Below, piece after piece: positions 26,998 to 37,200 of a stretch of DNA of 64,000 bases. The stretch is from assembly GCA_964602415.1 (NCBI GenBank), contig CAZRQL010000010.1:33247-97246 (forward strand), written 5' to 3'. Under the pieces are notes generated by a model that was not told the DNA's origin, made no database searches, and worked only from the letters and a program-made list of their open reading frames with translations. The position numbers and the translations under genes are program-made. The stretch's first letter is position 1; every line of letters begins with the position of its first letter. The stretch is from CAZRQL01 sp964602415 (GTDB taxonomy: Bacteria; Bacteroidota; Bacteroidia; Cytophagales; Flammeovirgaceae).

Positions 26998-27055
26998 CGC
27001 TGTTGTTTTTTAGGGACAAACGGCAAAAACACGTGTACAAAAAGCAAAAAAGGGT

Positions 27056-28504
27056 ATGAATTCAGACTTTTTGATGGGGGGGATGATGGCTCTGGCGGCC
27101 TTCAATTTTCTTATTTTCTTGAACACAAAAGATAGAGGCTATCTGTATTATTCTTTGTTTTTGATTCTTTTTTATCCCTATTTTTACTTTTTGGGATTTG
27201 CAGACCGTCTGGACGATTTCTTTTTGCCCAATTATCTGAGTTTTTTTCTTGATATCAATGTGGTCTGCATTGCTATTAGTTTTTCAGCATTCACCCGAGT
27301 TTTTTTGGGTCTAAAAAGCTATCCTCTTGGGCAGCGGTTCATGGATTTTACAAATATACTTTTGGTATTGATTGTCCTGCTTCATTATGTTTGGCACAAT
27401 GTAGGCAATTATTTTGTTGATTCTTTTAATCAATATTGCTATATATTCAAAAATGCCCTCAATATTGTTATACTGGCTTACCTGATAGGAGTTTTTATTT
27501 TTTCAATATGGGTTTATTTTAAAGGGTTTTCGGCGGCTAAGTTTTTTGTTTTGGCAAATGTTTCGAGTTTTGTGGGTATCTGCGCAAAAATCTTAGGCAA
27601 AGATACTCTGGAGGTATTTCCTGATTTTACACAAGGTAACCTGTGGATGCAGACGGGATTATTTGTTCAGTCAGTGCTTTTTTCGATGGCCTTAGCAGAC
27701 AAGATCAACTTATTGCGCCGCCAAGTGCTCGCAGAGCAGGCACAAAAAGCGGAGTTAGAGCGGAAAAAACTTGAAGAAATCGCCCAAATTACCGCCACAA
27801 AAAATGAAGAACTCGCACAAAAAGTAACCGAGCGGACTCAACAACTCACCGAATCAAACCAAGAGTTGCTCGCTCTTTCGGAAGAACTGCGTACCTCGCT
27901 TGACCAAAAACAAGTGCTGCTCAAAGAAATTCACCACCGGGTCAAAAACAACCTGCAAATCATCTCAAGTCTGCTCAACCTACAAACCCAACATATAAGC
28001 GATGAAAAAACCCTTGCTGCCATCAAAGAAGGACAAAATAGGGTGATTTCTATGGCTTTGGTTCATCAAAAGCTCTACCAAAACGAGAATTTGGCTCGTG
28101 TGGAAGTCGGTGATTTTTTGCAGCCTTTGCTCCAACACCTGCACGATTCTTTTCAGGGGGATAACAAGCGCATCAGCTATGAACTCAAAAGTGTGGAAAC
28201 TTGGCTGGACGTGGACACCATTATACCCATTGGGTTGATAGCCAATGAGTGGGTTTCCAATGCTTACAAATATGCTTTTGTGGACAGAGACTCAGGGCAT
28301 ATTGAAGTAATCTTTCAGACCACCGGCAAAATGGGTGTGCTTTCGGTACGCGACAATGGCGTAGGCAAGCTACAAGATTTGGAATCCAATAAGTCGTCCC
28401 TTGGCCTTAAATTGGTCAGGATGCTATCTTCGCAGATTCAGGGAACTACTGAGGTCGAGGGCAGTGGTACGGGTTTATGCTTTAGGCTTACTTTTGTACT
28501 ATGA
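27056..28504 (+). CDS. Sensor histidine kinase, 7TM (DISM-type) without extracellular domain, HisKA_2
   Basis: This 482-residue kinase begins inside the seven-helix 7TMR-DISM membrane region (about residues 5-215; LAAFNFLIFLNTKDRGYLYY is the typical second segment). The periplasmic sensory domain normally in front is absent. A coiled coil follows (about 220-285). The HisKA_2 box is KEIHHRVKNNLQIISSLL, with the phosphorylated His at 293 or 294. The ATPase domain has LIANEWVSNAYKYAF, VRDNGVG and SLGLKLV. The stop overlaps the start of the response regulator by 4 bases (ATGA), so the two are a pair. Confidence 0.92.
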   Translation: MNSDFLMGGMMALAAFNFLIFLNTKDRGYLYYSLFLILFYPYFYFLGFADRLDDFFLPNYLSFFLDINVVCIAISFSAFTRVFLGLKSYPLGQRFMDFTNILLVLIVLLHYVWHNVGNYFVDSFNQYCYIFKNALNIVILAYLIGVFIFSIWVYFKGFSAAKFFVLANVSSFVGICAKILGKDTLEVFPDFTQGNLWMQTGLFVQSVLFSMALADKINLLRRQVLAEQAQKAELERKKLEEIAQITATKNEELAQKVTERTQQLTESNQELLALSEELRTSLDQKQVLLKEIHHRVKNNLQIISSLLNLQTQHISDEKTLAAIKEGQNRVISMALVHQKLYQNENLARVEVGDFLQPLLQHLHDSFQGDNKRISYELKSVETWLDVDTIIPIGLIANEWVSNAYKYAFVDRDSGHIEVIFQTTGKMGVLSVRDNGVGKLQDLESNKSSLGLKLVRMLSSQIQGTTEVEGSGTGLCFRLTFVL

Positions 28505-29223
28505 ATAGAATTAAAGTCTTGATTTTAGAGGATGAGGCCATTATAGCAATGGATTTGGAGATGATGCTCCAAGAAATGGGCTACGAGGTAGTGGGAGTAG
28601 CTACTACTTATGAGCAGGCTGTTGATATTTTTTCCCAACAACAACCTGATTTGGCTTTATTGGACATTTACCTCAAAAACAGCAAACCCGGTACCGAATT
28701 TGCCAAACACATATCCGGCAAAATCCCTTTTATTTTTCTGTCTTCTTATTCCGATGCGCAAACCTTGGAACAAGCCAAGCAAACACACCCCGGAGCTTAT
28801 TTGGTTAAGCCATTCAAAAAAGGCGATATATTCGCAGCCATTGAGGTCGCCTTGTCCAACTTTAGCGCGGGAAAGCCTGATGAGCAGATAGAAAAAGCTC
28901 TTTTCAACGATTGTTTGTTTGTAAAAGGCAAAGTCGGTTTTGTAAAACTGCCCATAAAAGAAGTTATTTATTTGAGCAGTGATAAAAATTACCTCGAAAT
29001 AGTATCATCAAAAGGTAAATTTGTCATCAGGCATGCGTTGAGCGATATGTTGGAAGAGCTTGCCGGAAAACCTTTTATCAGAGTCCACAAGTCATTTGTC
29101 GTCAATGCCGAGCATATTTCACAAATCAAATACGATGAAATAGAAATGTCCAATGGCCAAAGCGTACCCATCGGAAGGGCTTACAAAGAACAATTATTGA
29201 ATAAAATTAAAATTTTATCTTAA
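28501..29223 (+). CDS. LytTR-family response regulator
   Basis: This 240-residue regulator has a receiver domain (residues about 4-125) with acidic pocket LEDE, phospho-acceptor Asp55 in ALLDIYLKN, and Lys in LVKPFKKGD. A LytTR DNA-binding domain follows (about 140-238; LPIKEVIYLSSDKNYLEI, FIRVHKSFVVN). Its start overlaps the kinase stop and its stop codon directly abuts the gmhA start, giving a tight three-gene operon. LytTR targets cannot be predicted from this window. Confidence 0.94.
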   Translation: MNRIKVLILEDEAIIAMDLEMMLQEMGYEVVGVATTYEQAVDIFSQQQPDLALLDIYLKNSKPGTEFAKHISGKIPFIFLSSYSDAQTLEQAKQTHPGAYLVKPFKKGDIFAAIEVALSNFSAGKPDEQIEKALFNDCLFVKGKVGFVKLPIKEVIYLSSDKNYLEIVSSKGKFVIRHALSDMLEELAGKPFIRVHKSFVVNAEHISQIKYDEIEMSNGQSVPIGRAYKEQLLNKIKILS

Positions 29224-29811
29224 ATGCAACACTACTTAGAATTTATAGAAACTGAATTCAAACAAGCCCAACATACGCTTGAATCTTTTTTGACAAACCC
29301 CGCGAACTTTGGCAGCATACTTCAAGCGGCAGAGTTGATGGCTGATTCCATCAAACAAGGGCACAAAATTATAGCCTGTGGCAATGGCGGCTCGCATTGT
29401 GATGCCATGCACTTTTGCGAGGAACTTTCTGGACGCTACCGCGAAAACCGCCCGGCACTGCCTGCAATGGCTATCTCCGACCCCTCGCATTTGTCTTGTG
29501 TAGGCAATGATTTTGGCTACGAATTTGTGTTTTCCAGATTTGTGGAAGCCTTGGGGCAAAGTGGAGACGTGCTGTTGGGTATATCCACTTCCGGCAATTC
29601 GGCCAATGTCATCAAAGCCGTAGAGGCAGCCCGACAAAAACAGCTCAAAGTCATCTTGCTGCTGGGCAAAGACGGAGGCAAACTCAAATCATCGGCAGAT
29701 GTAGAAATCATCGTTCCTCATGCAGGCTATGCAGACAGAATCCAAGAAATACACATAAAAATCATTCATATTTGGATTGGACTGATAGAAAAGATGGTTT
29801 TTCAGTCGTAG
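29224..29811 (+). CDS. gmhA: Sedoheptulose 7-phosphate isomerase GmhA
   Basis: This 195-residue SIS-domain enzyme converts sedoheptulose 7-phosphate to D-glycero-D-manno-heptose 7-phosphate, the first step to LPS-core heptose. The sugar-phosphate pocket CGNGGSHCDAMHF, the catalytic Glu in CEELSGRYRENRP, and GISTSGNSANVIKA and GYADRIQEIHIKIIH are all intact. The match to enterobacterial GmhA is very close for a Bacteroidota protein. The ATG follows the regulator stop with no gap, so the gene is co-transcribed with a two-component system. The other heptose genes are not nearby. Confidence 0.95.
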   Translation: MQHYLEFIETEFKQAQHTLESFLTNPANFGSILQAAELMADSIKQGHKIIACGNGGSHCDAMHFCEELSGRYRENRPALPAMAISDPSHLSCVGNDFGYEFVFSRFVEALGQSGDVLLGISTSGNSANVIKAVEAARQKQLKVILLLGKDGGKLKSSADVEIIVPHAGYADRIQEIHIKIIHIWIGLIEKMVFQS

Positions 29812-31160
29812 TGCAAAATCCAGTCTTTCTGCTTCCATCCGTCTTGGATTTGGGCGAGGTTTACGTTGGGGTCAATGAGCAAGCGGCTGGGGCGACCGTT
29901 TAGGGTTACGTACACCTCGGCGCGGACTTGTGGATTTACTAAGCCCTGCTTTTGGTAATATTTGGCTAAAAAATGAGCAAACTGCAAAATCATATCGGGC
30001 TGCATAGCCATTTGTTTCTCTTGGTGCGGTTTGAGAAATTCGCTATTGTCCACAACCCCCTCTCTGCCTGTTTGGCTGTCTCTAACGTAAAAAGTGGCCG
30101 TTCCGGCTTTTTCCATCAGCATCACCCGCCAAGAGAACCGATACCCTTCTTCCGTCCAAAACAGGTTGCCTTTATAGACCAAATACCGAAAAGGAAAAAC
30201 GATCTGAAACACTAAGAAAAGGAACAACACCGAAAAACTCAGCGTATTGAGTCGGTAAGAGTTGTTTTCTCTAAAATCGGCCTTACACTTGAAAAGGGCT
30301 TGCAGCCTCACCACCGCTTCTTGATGGATTTCTATGGGAAAAAAATAAACCGTCAGCACAACCATTACCAACGGGAAAATCCCAATCTGAAATAGCACCC
30401 CCGTAGCACTGTGGAACACCACCACAAAAAAATAAGCCACCCACACAGTGCGCCTGTTCCACAGAAAAAAGGGAATCAATGTGTCGTAGAGCATCCCAAA
30501 CCAAGAAAACAAATACGCCGTAGCAGGCAAAGCCAGCAGCCCCCCTACTATTGGCATATTGTAATGTGCAGGCAGCCAAATTTTTAGCGGCAAGGCCTCT
30601 ATGAGCCAGTCGTAATTGATTTTTGCTATTCCTGCATAGAAATAGACCATGCCAATCAAAAATTTTGGCAAAAGATATGCCCATAAAGGAATTGACCAAT
30701 GGGCTTTCACATGAGATAGTTTGCTGATTTTCAAATTATCCAATGAAAGCAGTGCATTGGCGGGCAGAAAAATCAATACCAAATTGACTAATATGACAAA
30801 ATAGTAGTGGTTTAGGTAATACGTCAAATCGCAAAGCTGGAAGTAAGTAAATACGACAAAATGAACCGCCGCCCAAAGCCTGTACTGAAAACCCAGCGTG
30901 ATGCACAAAGCCGATACAATGAGCAGACCTTCAAGCACGTGCATGGAAGGCAAAGACAGAGGCTCTACCCACCCAAAGCCGTAATATTTAAAGTAATAAG
31001 CACTGCCCGAAAAGTGGTCTTCCAGCCAGCCCAAACCCCAAAACCTCAAATGACTGTACAGCATCAATAACCCAAAAGCAACCCGAAAAGTTACCAGCGG
31101 CGCAGCCGATACCGGACGGTTGAGATAAGCCAACAAGTCAGAAAACTTTTTTACACTCAT
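29802..31160 (-). CDS. HTTM / vitamin K-dependent gamma-carboxylase-like membrane protein
   Basis: This 452-residue protein has several N-terminal hydrophobic helices and then a soluble C-terminal part (about 320-452), the layout of HTTM proteins related to vitamin K-dependent gamma-glutamyl carboxylase. Family-like segments are GFGWVEPLSLP, MVYFYAGIAKINYDWL with the conserved Lys region, and GILPLKIWLP-like loops. I start it at the ATG at 31160 (MSVKKFSDLLAYL); an upstream start would add a Cys-rich extension without support. In bacteria the substrate is unknown. It is convergent with gmhA, with a 10-bp overlap of the ends. Confidence 0.82.
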   Translation of the reverse strand: MSVKKFSDLLAYLNRPVSAAPLVTFRVAFGLLMLYSHLRFWGLGWLEDHFSGSAYYFKYYGFGWVEPLSLPSMHVLEGLLIVSALCITLGFQYRLWAAVHFVVFTYFQLCDLTYYLNHYYFVILVNLVLIFLPANALLSLDNLKISKLSHVKAHWSIPLWAYLLPKFLIGMVYFYAGIAKINYDWLIEALPLKIWLPAHYNMPIVGGLLALPATAYLFSWFGMLYDTLIPFFLWNRRTVWVAYFFVVVFHSATGVLFQIGIFPLVMVVLTVYFFPIEIHQEAVVRLQALFKCKADFRENNSYRLNTLSFSVLFLFLVFQIVFPFRYLVYKGNLFWTEEGYRFSWRVMLMEKAGTATFYVRDSQTGREGVVDNSEFLKPHQEKQMAMQPDMILQFAHFLAKYYQKQGLVNPQVRAEVYVTLNGRPSRLLIDPNVNLAQIQDGWKQKDWILHYD

Positions 31161-31277
31161 ACAACAGCACACTTCAAAACGAACCATCCAAAAAAACATA
31201 ACCAATCAATAGCTAATTGTTTGAGCAGGTGGCTATTGATTGGTGGAATAAGTATTTTACAAGACTTGCGCTTGAGG

Positions 31278-31505
31278 CTATTTCGGGAAAAACTTTTCTC
31301 TAATCTTATTAGCCCTGTCCACATTTTCGGGCTTGTCTTCGTAAGTATTGGCCAACTGGCGGGGCTCGGCTTCACGGCTCGGGCCGTAGATGCGGGTATC
31401 GTTGAGGTGTACACCTTTGCTGGGGGCTTTGTTGTGCTCACCCAAGCAAGAAAAAAGCAAAGGAGCGGTAGATAACACTATGACAATCAAAAAAATGCGT
31501 TTCAT
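31278..31505 (-). CDS. Small lipoprotein, 75 residues
   Basis: The ATG at 31505 starts a lipoprotein signal (MKRIFLIVIVLSTAPLLFSC, lipobox LFSC at Cys20). Only 55 polar residues follow, rich in Glu, Arg, Asn and Pro. I do not recognise a family. A good -7 element (31520-31527) directly upstream supports a real gene. It lies just downstream of gldA on the same strand. Confidence 0.72.
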   Translation of the reverse strand: MKRIFLIVIVLSTAPLLFSCLGEHNKAPSKGVHLNDTRIYGPSREAEPRQLANTYEDKPENVDRANKIREKFFPK

Positions 31506-31519
31506 GGTAGTATTTTTTG

Positions 31520-31527
31520 CAAAGATA
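31520..31527 (-). promoter_or_regulatory. -7 promoter element of the small lipoprotein gene
   Basis: TATCTTTG followed by C on the minus strand matches TAnnTTTG. The predicted leader is about 11 bases. Confidence 0.5.
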
Positions 31528-31554
31528 AGACTCAAAAATAAAATATTTTTCACT

Positions 31555-32484
31555 TTAGCGGGTCAAATCTCTAAACACATCTTCCAAACTGGTCTCTTGC
31601 GATTTGAGTTCGAGCAGATACCAGCCGTTTTGGGCACAGAGTTCAAATACTTTTTTCTTCGACGAGTGGCCGGGTTTGGACTGTATGCGAAAAGCATTTG
31701 GCTTTTGGTTGATGGGTTGGACTTTCTCTACTGTCTCCAAGTTTTGCAAGTAGGCCGTAAGTGGATCTATAAAGCCCTCAGCCTCAATTTGTACGTCAAT
31801 CAACTCTTGTCCTTGAGCTTGTTGCCGCAGCAGTTCGGGGGTGCTGTCAGCTACCAGTTTGCCGCGATTGATGATCAGGATTCTGTCGCAGGTGGCCTCC
31901 ACTTCGCTCAGAATATGGGAAGAAAACACAACGGTTTTTTCTTTGCCCAGTGTTTTAATCAGGTTTCTGATTTCAATGATTTGATTGGGGTCTAATCCGG
32001 TGGTCGGCTCATCCAAAATCAGTACTTCGGGATTGTGGATCATGGCCTGAGCAAGCCCTACGCGCTGGCGGTAGCCTTTGGATAGTTCGCCGATTTTTTT
32101 GTGTCGTTCGCGGGTAAGCCCACAGATTTCTACCATCTCAGCGATTCTGCCGGAGATTTTTTGGGTAGGTACGTCTTGTATTTCAGCGCAAAACCTCAAA
32201 TAATCCGCTATCGCCATATCCAAATACAGAGGGTTATTTTCGGGCAGGTAGCCGATGCGCTTTTTGATTTCGTGGGCTTGTGTAACGGCATCAAAGTTGT
32301 CAAGCAAGATTTTCCCCGAATCGGGCGACATGTAGCAGGTAAGCATTTTCATGGTGGTGCTTTTTCCCGCCCCGTTGGGTCCCAGAAACCCTACAATTTG
32401 CCCTGTTTCTACTTTAAAAGAAATGTTGTCAACGGCCACTTGGTTGCCGTAGGATTTGGTTAGATTTTCGACCGTAATAGCCAT
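31555..32484 (-). CDS. gldA: GldA-like ABC transporter ATP-binding protein
   Basis: This 309-residue ATPase starts at the ATG at 32484 (MAITVENLTKSYGN). Walker A is GPNGAGKSTTMK, the signature LSKGYRQRVGLAQ, Walker B VLILDEPTTGLD, and a ~90-residue C-terminal extension ends LEDVFRDLTR. The sequence is close to GldA, which with GldF and GldG supports gliding motility in flavobacteria. gldF and gldG are not adjacent here, so the match to the gliding transporter is by sequence type only. A generic drug or polysaccharide exporter ATPase is the alternative. Confidence 0.8.
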   Translation of the reverse strand: MAITVENLTKSYGNQVAVDNISFKVETGQIVGFLGPNGAGKSTTMKMLTCYMSPDSGKILLDNFDAVTQAHEIKKRIGYLPENNPLYLDMAIADYLRFCAEIQDVPTQKISGRIAEMVEICGLTRERHKKIGELSKGYRQRVGLAQAMIHNPEVLILDEPTTGLDPNQIIEIRNLIKTLGKEKTVVFSSHILSEVEATCDRILIINRGKLVADSTPELLRQQAQGQELIDVQIEAEGFIDPLTAYLQNLETVEKVQPINQKPNAFRIQSKPGHSSKKKVFELCAQNGWYLLELKSQETSLEDVFRDLTR

Positions 32485-32502
32485 AATATCTAAATTTTTA
32501 GG

Positions 32503-32510
32503 CAAATATA
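32503..32510 (-). promoter_or_regulatory. -7 promoter element of the gldA-like gene
   Basis: TATATTTG followed by C on the minus strand matches TAnnTTTG. The predicted leader is about 15 bases. Confidence 0.5.
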
Positions 32511-32601
32511 GAACAAATTTTGCTTGAAAGCGGATTATCCATCAAGGGCTAACTACAACCCCGATGCCAACCAGCATCAGAAAATTTGGCTTAAACCATG
32601 T

Positions 32602-34143
32602 TCATTTATTGATTACGTCCACTTCCGGCTTTTTTTCTACGTTGGCCAACTCCCAAGCTGTGTAAAATATCAGCTTGCCGATGAGAGCCATTTTTCCGAA
32701 CATGATTTTCTCGATGTCGTCGGTGGGTCGGTGGTAGTCGGGATGCACACCCGTAAAGTAGAATATAACAGGGATGTTGTTTTTGGCAAAGTTGTAATGG
32801 TCTGAGCGGTAGTAAAATTGTTCGGGGTCGTCTTTGCTGTTGTAGCGGTAGTCTAATTTGATAGGAGATTGATAAAGGGCTTGGGTTTTTTCGCTTAACT
32901 CGTGCAGTTCGGTGGAAAGCATATTTGTGCCAATCACATAAACGTAATTGGTGTCTTGTAAGTGTTGGTCGTCCACACGTCCTATCATGTCAATATTGAG
33001 GTTGGTGATGGTGTTTTCCAGAGGGATAATTGGGTTGTCGGCATAAAATGAAGAACCCAAAAGGCCTTTTTCTTCACCGCTGACACTCAAAAACAAAATG
33101 CTTCTGCGCGGTTTGATGCCATTTTGAGCAGCCAAACTAAAAGCCCGAGCTATTTCAAGAAGGGTTACCGTACCTGAGCCGTCGTCGTCGGCACCATTGT
33201 TTATTTGTCCGTTGATGATGCCGATGTGGTCGTGGTGGGCGGTGATGACCAGTACCTCATCTTTTTTATCTGTCCCTTCCAAATAACCCAGCACGTTTTG
33301 GGTAGAGATGGGGGCATTTTGTTTTTTGGTTTTGATAAGTGCTTTTTTGAATTGGGGTTTGCTATTGCCATTTAGGGCATCCAATATGATTTTGGATACT
33401 TTTTTGGTTTTGCATCCCAAAATTGCGGCGGCACTGTTTTTTTTCATCAGTATAGATACAAAGGCCGTGCTTTGGCTTTGGAAGGACAGTTGCGAGCCGG
33501 ACATCATGCCTTTTGCGTAGCGTGCCGAGCGAGAAAAAGATTCATCGTCCATCAAAATAAGGATGCCGGCTGCTTTTTTCTCTCGGGCGACTTTGGACTT
33601 GTATTGCGGGCGTGATTCGGCTGAAGCGACGCTGCCGCCCGAAATCAGGTAATTGCCGTCTGCTGTCTTGGGTTCTCCTTCCAAAACCACCACTACCTTG
33701 CCCTCTACCTCGAGTTTGGCGTAGTCGTTGCGCTTTTCGTGCTCCAAACCGTATCCGGCAAATACAAACTCTACTTCTCCCTCAAAGTCAAATCGCCCCA
33801 GAGGCAAAATGTCGTTGAGCAGGGTAAGTTTTTTTTTGCCCACAATCATCTCCAAATCCAAAAGCTGTTGTTTGAAAAGTTTAAAATTTTGGTAATAAGG
33901 ATTTTCTTCTTTGGTAATTCCTTGTAGGCCAATGCTTTTAAAATACTCGGCTATGTAGGCTGCTGCTTTGTGCTGCCCGGGTTGGCCTGTCTCTCTGCCT
34001 TCAAATTCGTCTGAAGCCAAAATGCTCAAATGTTGATACAGACTCCCAATTGTAATATTTTCAGCGTAATTTATTGCATTGGGGTCTTGTGCACTTGCGT
34101 ATAGGCTCACGCAACAAAGGATTGCACAGAAGTATTTTATCAT
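32602..34143 (-). CDS. Exported M28-family zinc metallopeptidase
   Basis: This 513-residue peptidase has a signal peptide (MIKYFCAILCCVSLYASAQ) from the ATG at 34143; another ATG two codons upstream (34149) is possible. Residues about 65-230 carry a PA-like insert (LGRFDFEGEVEFVFAGYGLE). The di-zinc aminopeptidase core shows HHDHIG, NNGADDDGSG, the Glu pair in SGEEKGLLG, NIDMIGR and the last His in YRSDHYNFAKNNIPVIF. All five metal ligands and the catalytic Glu are present. Likely a periplasmic or outer-membrane-associated aminopeptidase that trims peptides for uptake. Confidence 0.93.
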   Translation of the reverse strand: MIKYFCAILCCVSLYASAQDPNAINYAENITIGSLYQHLSILASDEFEGRETGQPGQHKAAAYIAEYFKSIGLQGITKEENPYYQNFKLFKQQLLDLEMIVGKKKLTLLNDILPLGRFDFEGEVEFVFAGYGLEHEKRNDYAKLEVEGKVVVVLEGEPKTADGNYLISGGSVASAESRPQYKSKVAREKKAAGILILMDDESFSRSARYAKGMMSGSQLSFQSQSTAFVSILMKKNSAAAILGCKTKKVSKIILDALNGNSKPQFKKALIKTKKQNAPISTQNVLGYLEGTDKKDEVLVITAHHDHIGIINGQINNGADDDGSGTVTLLEIARAFSLAAQNGIKPRRSILFLSVSGEEKGLLGSSFYADNPIIPLENTITNLNIDMIGRVDDQHLQDTNYVYVIGTNMLSTELHELSEKTQALYQSPIKLDYRYNSKDDPEQFYYRSDHYNFAKNNIPVIFYFTGVHPDYHRPTDDIEKIMFGKMALIGKLIFYTAWELANVEKKPEVDVINK

Positions 34144-34287
34144 GGTCATATTTTTGTTGCAAGATTGCACGGATAAGACAAAACCTAACGAAAATTTTAA
34201 TTTCTTAATTGAACTCATGCTAATTTATTTTCAGTTAGGCGAATGGTAATTGCCTAATAACAAGTTATTTATCAGTATTGATGTGGT

Positions 34288-37200
34288 TTATTTGGTAAGT
34301 TTGCTTGAATTGAGCATGGCGTACAACACAGGTAAGACCAGTAGCGTCAAAGCCGTCGAACTGATAAGCCCCCCAATCACCACCGTAGCCAGAGGCCGCT
34401 GTACCTCCGCCCCTTCCGAACTGGAGAGAGCCATCGGCAAAAAGCCCAGAGAAGCCACCAAAGCGGTCATCACCACCGGCCTGAGTCGCACGATTGACCC
34501 CCTCAAAATCCTTGAGGCAAGGTTGTGGCCATCTTTTTTCAAGTTGTCGTAATAGCCTATCAGCACAATGCCATTGAGTACGGCCACCCCAAAAAGCGCA
34601 ATAAAGCCAACCCCTGCCGATATGCTGAAATTCATTCCTCTCAAAACCAGTGCAAAAACCCCTCCCACGGCAGCAAAAGGAACAGCGATAAAAATAAGCG
34701 AAGCCAGTTTGAACGAGTAAAAAGTAAAGTATAAAAGACTAAAAATTAATAATAAAGCAATAGGCAAGGCGATGGCGAGCCTTGCTTTTGCCTGAATCAA
34801 GTTTTCAAACTGCCCGCCTATGTGGCTGTAATAGCCGGTTGGGAAATCCATCGAGGCATCGAACTCTTGTTTGAGTTCGTTGACTATTGATTCCACATCT
34901 CGCCCCCTTACGTTGAAGGCTACCGTGATTTTTCGCTGTGAGTTTTTGCGTGAAATTTGCGCAGGGGCAGCCGACAAGCCAATTTCCGCTACCTCTTCGA
35001 TGGGTACTTGCTTTCCATTGGGCAGCAACACGTACAGGCTTTTGATTTGGTCAAGACTTTTTCTAAACGACGTATCCAAGCGCACCACAATATCAAAAGC
35101 CCTCATGCCTTCAAACAATACGCCTGTTTTTTCTCCTGCAAAGCCGATTCTCAAGGTTCGGTTCAAATCTTTGACCGACAAGCCGTATTGAGCCAGTTTT
35201 TCGCGGCGGTATTTGATGGCGATTTCGGGAAGACCACCGACTTTTTCGGTGAATATATCTTCTACACCCTCGATTTTTTGAGCCAGACCAGCCGCTTTTT
35301 CTGCCAAAGCCGCCAGTTTTTGCATATCTTCGCCATAGATGGTTATGGCTACATCTTGTTTGGCCCCGGTCATCAGCTCGTTGAAGCGCATTTCGATAGG
35401 TTGCATGAAGCCAAACTCTACCCCCGGGACGTGCTCTTCGAGTACTTGCTTTATTTTTTCGGCAAGCTCTTCTTTGCCAAACCTCCAGTTTTCTCGTTCT
35501 TTCAACAAAACCATCAAATCGCAAGCCTCAATAGGCATGGGATCGGTGGGGATTTCGCTTGAGCCGATTTTGCCTATTGTCCCCCTTACCTCAGGAAATG
35601 AATCTAACAGCAAACGGCTGGTTTTCAAAGTGGTTTCTATGCTATTGTTGAGAGAGGCTCCTGTTGCCAATCTCACTTCAAGGGCAAAATCGCCTTCGTC
35701 CAATTTGGGTACAAACTCCCCGCCCAAATTCAAAAATAATATCACTGCTATTACCAAAGCCCCGATAGCTGCGGTCGTTACTACGATTGGCTTGCGCAAT
35801 ATCCATTTTAAAACAGGCAGGTATAGGGCTTGTAGGAACAAAATAATCTTTTCAGAAAATCCGCTGTACCGCGAAGGGCGAATCACAAGAGCCGCCATCA
35901 TAGGTACATAAGTCAGGGAAAGCAAAAAAGCCCCCAGTATTGCGAAGCCCACCGTCATAGCCATTGGCACAAACATTTTGCCCTCAACGCCTTGCAGTGT
36001 CAAAATCGGCAAATACACAATCAAAATAATAATCTCACCAAAAGCAGCCGTTGAGCGGATTTTTGCGGCTGATTCATAGACTAAAGCATTGTATTGGAAT
36101 TGGGTAGTGGGGTGTTCATGCTCCAGACGGTGCAAAATGGCTTCTACTATAATAACCGCCCCATCCACAATAATACCAAAATCAATGGCCCCCAGCGACA
36201 TAAGATTGCCCGAAAGCCCGAAAGCATACATGAGCGAAACGGCAAAAAGCATCGAAAGCGGAATCACCGAAGCCATCACCAGCCCCGCTCTGATATTGCC
36301 CAGCATCAACACCAAAATAAAAATCACAATCAAAGCCCCTTCAATCAAGTTTCCCAGAATGGTGTGTATGGCTTTGTCAATGAGTTCGGTACGGTCTAAA
36401 AAGGCCTCTATGTACAGGCCCTCGGGCAAATTGAGATTAATCTCCTCGATGCGTTTTTTGACATTGGCGATGGTGCGCTCCGAATCTGCACCCTTGAGCA
36501 TCAGTACGATGCCTCCGACACACTCCCCGTCTTCGTCGGTCATCGCTCCAAATCGGGGGGCGTGTCCCAGTTTGACTTCAGCCACATCGGCTACGGTAAT
36601 AGGTATGCTTGTACGGCTGGTCTTCAAGACCACTTGGCCAATTTCTTTGGGGCGGTTTATGGCACCTAAGCCCCTGATAAAGCTCAGTGTTGAACCGGTT
36701 TGGATGTAAGCCCCTCCGCTGTTTTCGTTGGCAGCGTTGAGTGCATCGGCCACTTGTGTCAAGCTCAAATCGTAGCTTCTAAGCCGCTCGGGGTTGATGG
36801 CTATCTCATACTCTTTCACATAACCGCCTATGCTGCTCACTTCGGCCACTCCCTCGACCCCCAGCAGCCGTTTTTTGACCATCCAATCCTGAATCTCTCT
36901 GAGTTGCATGGGCGTGTAATGGATTGGGGCATTGGGTTTGTGCCGCAGCGCGTACTGATAAATTTCACCCAGTCCGGTGGTGGGGGGCATCATTTCGGGC
37001 ATAGGCAGCCCGGCGGGGATTTTGTCGGCCACCAAAGCCAACCGCTCGCCTATCATTTGGCGCGCCCTAAAAGTCTCTACACCGTCTTCAAATACTGCCG
37101 TTATCACCGAAAGCCCAAAACGCGAAACCGACCGCAACTCCACTAAGTTGGGCAAAGTGGCGACGGCATACTCTACTTGGGCGGTGATGAGGCGTTCTAT

